The notes below the pieces were generated by a model, which saw only the letters and a list, made by a program, of their open reading frames with translations, made no database searches and was not told the DNA's origin. Source: Chloroflexota bacterium (GTDB lineage Bacteria; Chloroflexota; Anaerolineae; B4-G1). From it: a stretch of DNA of 6,140 nucleotides. Below are positions 5,163 through 6,140 of this stretch, piece by piece. The position numbers were made by a program, and so were the translations under genes. Location: positions 1-6,140 of the forward strand of contig DSAR01000371.1 in the NCBI GenBank assembly GCA_011046405.1, in the 5' to 3' direction. Within the stretch, counting starts at the first letter, position 1; the number at the start of each line of letters is the position of its first letter.

Positions 5163-6140
5163 TTATGGGATTTCTTGGGCGACTAGCCAGGTGTGGATGG
5201 TCTGGGCGATTTCGCGGTAGTTGTGTTCCATCATCACGTTGTGGCGGGCGCCCTCCGCCACCACGTAATCGGCGCCGTAATGGGCTGCCGAACGGCGTTC
5301 GGCCGGCTCCACCAGCAGCGGATCGTCCTCGCCAGCGATCCACAACATTGGCGCGCGCACGCGCTCCGGCGGATGCCAGAAGGGTGGGTTGTGCTGGTAC
5401 ATCACGATGACCGATTCGGGTCCCAGCCGGGGTTGGAGTTCCGATAGGGGTACTGCCGCCTCTGGCCCGACCAGGAAGCGGACGGCGCTGCCCGGCGCGT
5501 CTCGCTTCATCGGCGTCGCGTCCCAGGTCGTCAGCATCAACAGCACGCCCCAGGGATCGTACGCGATCAACTTCAGCAGGCCATCCTTGACCATACTGTG
5601 GGAAACCCACGGCGCGACCAGCACCGCCGCTGCTAGGTCGTCGTCCACGTATTTCAGGTACCACTGGGTCAGCGCGCCGCCCATACTGTGCCCCATCAAC
5701 ACGGGCGGCCGCTCGTGCCGCGCCATCTCCGCCTGCAAGAAACCCAGGTAATAGTCCAGCGTGCAGCGCGGAATGGGCCGTTGGGTGGGCGAAGCGGCGT
5801 GCCCGGGCAGGCTGTGGGCGTGGGTCTCCCATCCCCATTCGGCGAACAAGGCCTGCCAGAGTTCCCAGCACCAGGCGCCGTGCCACATCCCGTGCTGCAT
5901 CACGATGGGGGTCTCGAAGCGCCGCTCGTTTGGGGTGTAGACGATACGCTCGATCCCATCTTCGACGGTGCGCGTCCGGGTGTAGGTCTCCGTCTCGGTG
6001 GTTTCGAAATCGAGCAAGCCGGGCGGCGCCACGTTGGTCGGGGTTTCAAGCGTCAGTTGGACGTCCCCGTGGATCAACTGCCACAAGGCCCACGCCTGCT
6101 GGGCCAGGACGTAGCCGGTCAATCCCCCCAGGCCCAATCC
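5163..6140 (-). CDS. Alpha/beta hydrolase, C-terminal 325 residues (start outside window)
   Basis: The frame is open to the window edge and ends in TAA at 5165-5163; the true start lies beyond 6140. Counting from the first complete codon (6140-6138), residues 3-23 are hydrophobic and may be a membrane anchor or the end of a longer membrane segment. Residues 78-325 form an alpha/beta hydrolase domain. QHGMWHGAW at 82-90 is the oxyanion-hole region. GHSMGG at 150-155 is the nucleophile elbow with Ser152. GEDDPL at 270-275 supplies the acid, probably Asp273. ARHN at 298-301 supplies His300. The complete triad predicts an active serine esterase, lipase or acyl-hydrolase. A cap region, residues about 180-245, is rich in Met and Trp and may define a hydrophobic pocket. 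The substrate cannot be told from sequence. It is on the same strand as the signalling cassette but separated from it by the octamer array, so joint function is uncertain. Confidence 0.85.
   Translation of the reverse strand, partial: GLGLGGLTGYVLAQQAWALWQLIHGDVQLTLETPTNVAPPGLLDFETTETETYTRTRTVEDGIERIVYTPNERRFETPIVMQHGMWHGAWCWELWQALFAEWGWETHAHSLPGHAASPTQRPIPRCTLDYYLGFLQAEMARHERPPVLMGHSMGGALTQWYLKYVDDDLAAAVLVAPWVSHSMVKDGLLKLIAYDPWGVLLMLTTWDATPMKRDAPGSAVRFLVGPEAAVPLSELQPRLGPESVIVMYQHNPPFWHPPERVRAPMLWIAGEDDPLLVEPAERRSAAHYGADYVVAEGARHNVMMEHNYREIAQTIHTWLVAQEIP

Noticed and set aside
4777..5886. A 369-codon minus-strand frame containing a PTYQ/TNLP-rich low-complexity stretch
   Set aside because: The low-complexity part is the translation of the octamer array. 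The flanks are Arg/Gly/Pro-rich out-of-frame readings of the hydrolase and transporter genes, whose own frames have clear domains.

Overview
This is a GC-rich bacterial window in which every supportable gene lies on the minus strand, so the biological reading direction runs from position 6140 down to 1. No phylogenetic marker gene is present. The gene set and the octamer repeats between genes suggest a Chloroflexota-like (Anaerolineae or Caldilineae type) genome. That assignment is an inference from the style of the genes and repeats, not something the sequence proves.

Layout in transcription order: (1) 6140-5163, the C-terminal 325 codons of an alpha/beta hydrolase whose start lies outside the window. 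(2) 5162-5022, a 141-bp intergenic gap that is almost wholly a tandem array of 17 octamers (TTGGTANN on the plus strand). The array begins right at the hydrolase stop codon and ends 5 bp before the next start. (3) 5021-1968, a 1017-residue membrane protein with an MFS / ATP:ADP-translocase-like domain of about 12 helices, about ten HEAT repeats and an acidic tail. (4) 1975-1202, a 257-residue cyclic-nucleotide-binding (CNB) domain protein that overlaps gene 3 by 8 bp and has a strong ribosome binding site. (5) 1134-361, a 257-residue MinD/ParA-type P-loop ATPase with an unusual Arg in its deviant Walker A. (6) 361-1, the first 120 codons of a LytS-type 5TM receptor protein, whose start overlaps the ATPase stop as TAATG and whose output domain is cut off by the window edge.

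Genes 3 to 6 look like one transcription unit: same strand, two overlapping stop/start junctions and one 67-bp gap. Together they pair a transporter-like membrane platform with a HEAT scaffold, a soluble second-messenger sensor, a dimerising ATPase switch and a membrane receptor. This reads as a membrane-associated signalling cassette rather than a metabolic operon. The ligand, transported substrate and output are not visible here. The hydrolase may be only a neighbour, because the repeat array separates it from the rest.

The most unusual features are the octamer array, the G-free transcript leader without a Shine-Dalgarno sequence that it forms in front of the transporter gene, a repeat-derived insertion inside the CNB domain, and the separation of the CNB domain from the HEAT-transporter into its own coupled gene. 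There is no tRNA, rRNA, CRISPR array or insertion sequence, and no convincing sigma-70 promoter or rho-independent terminator was seen.
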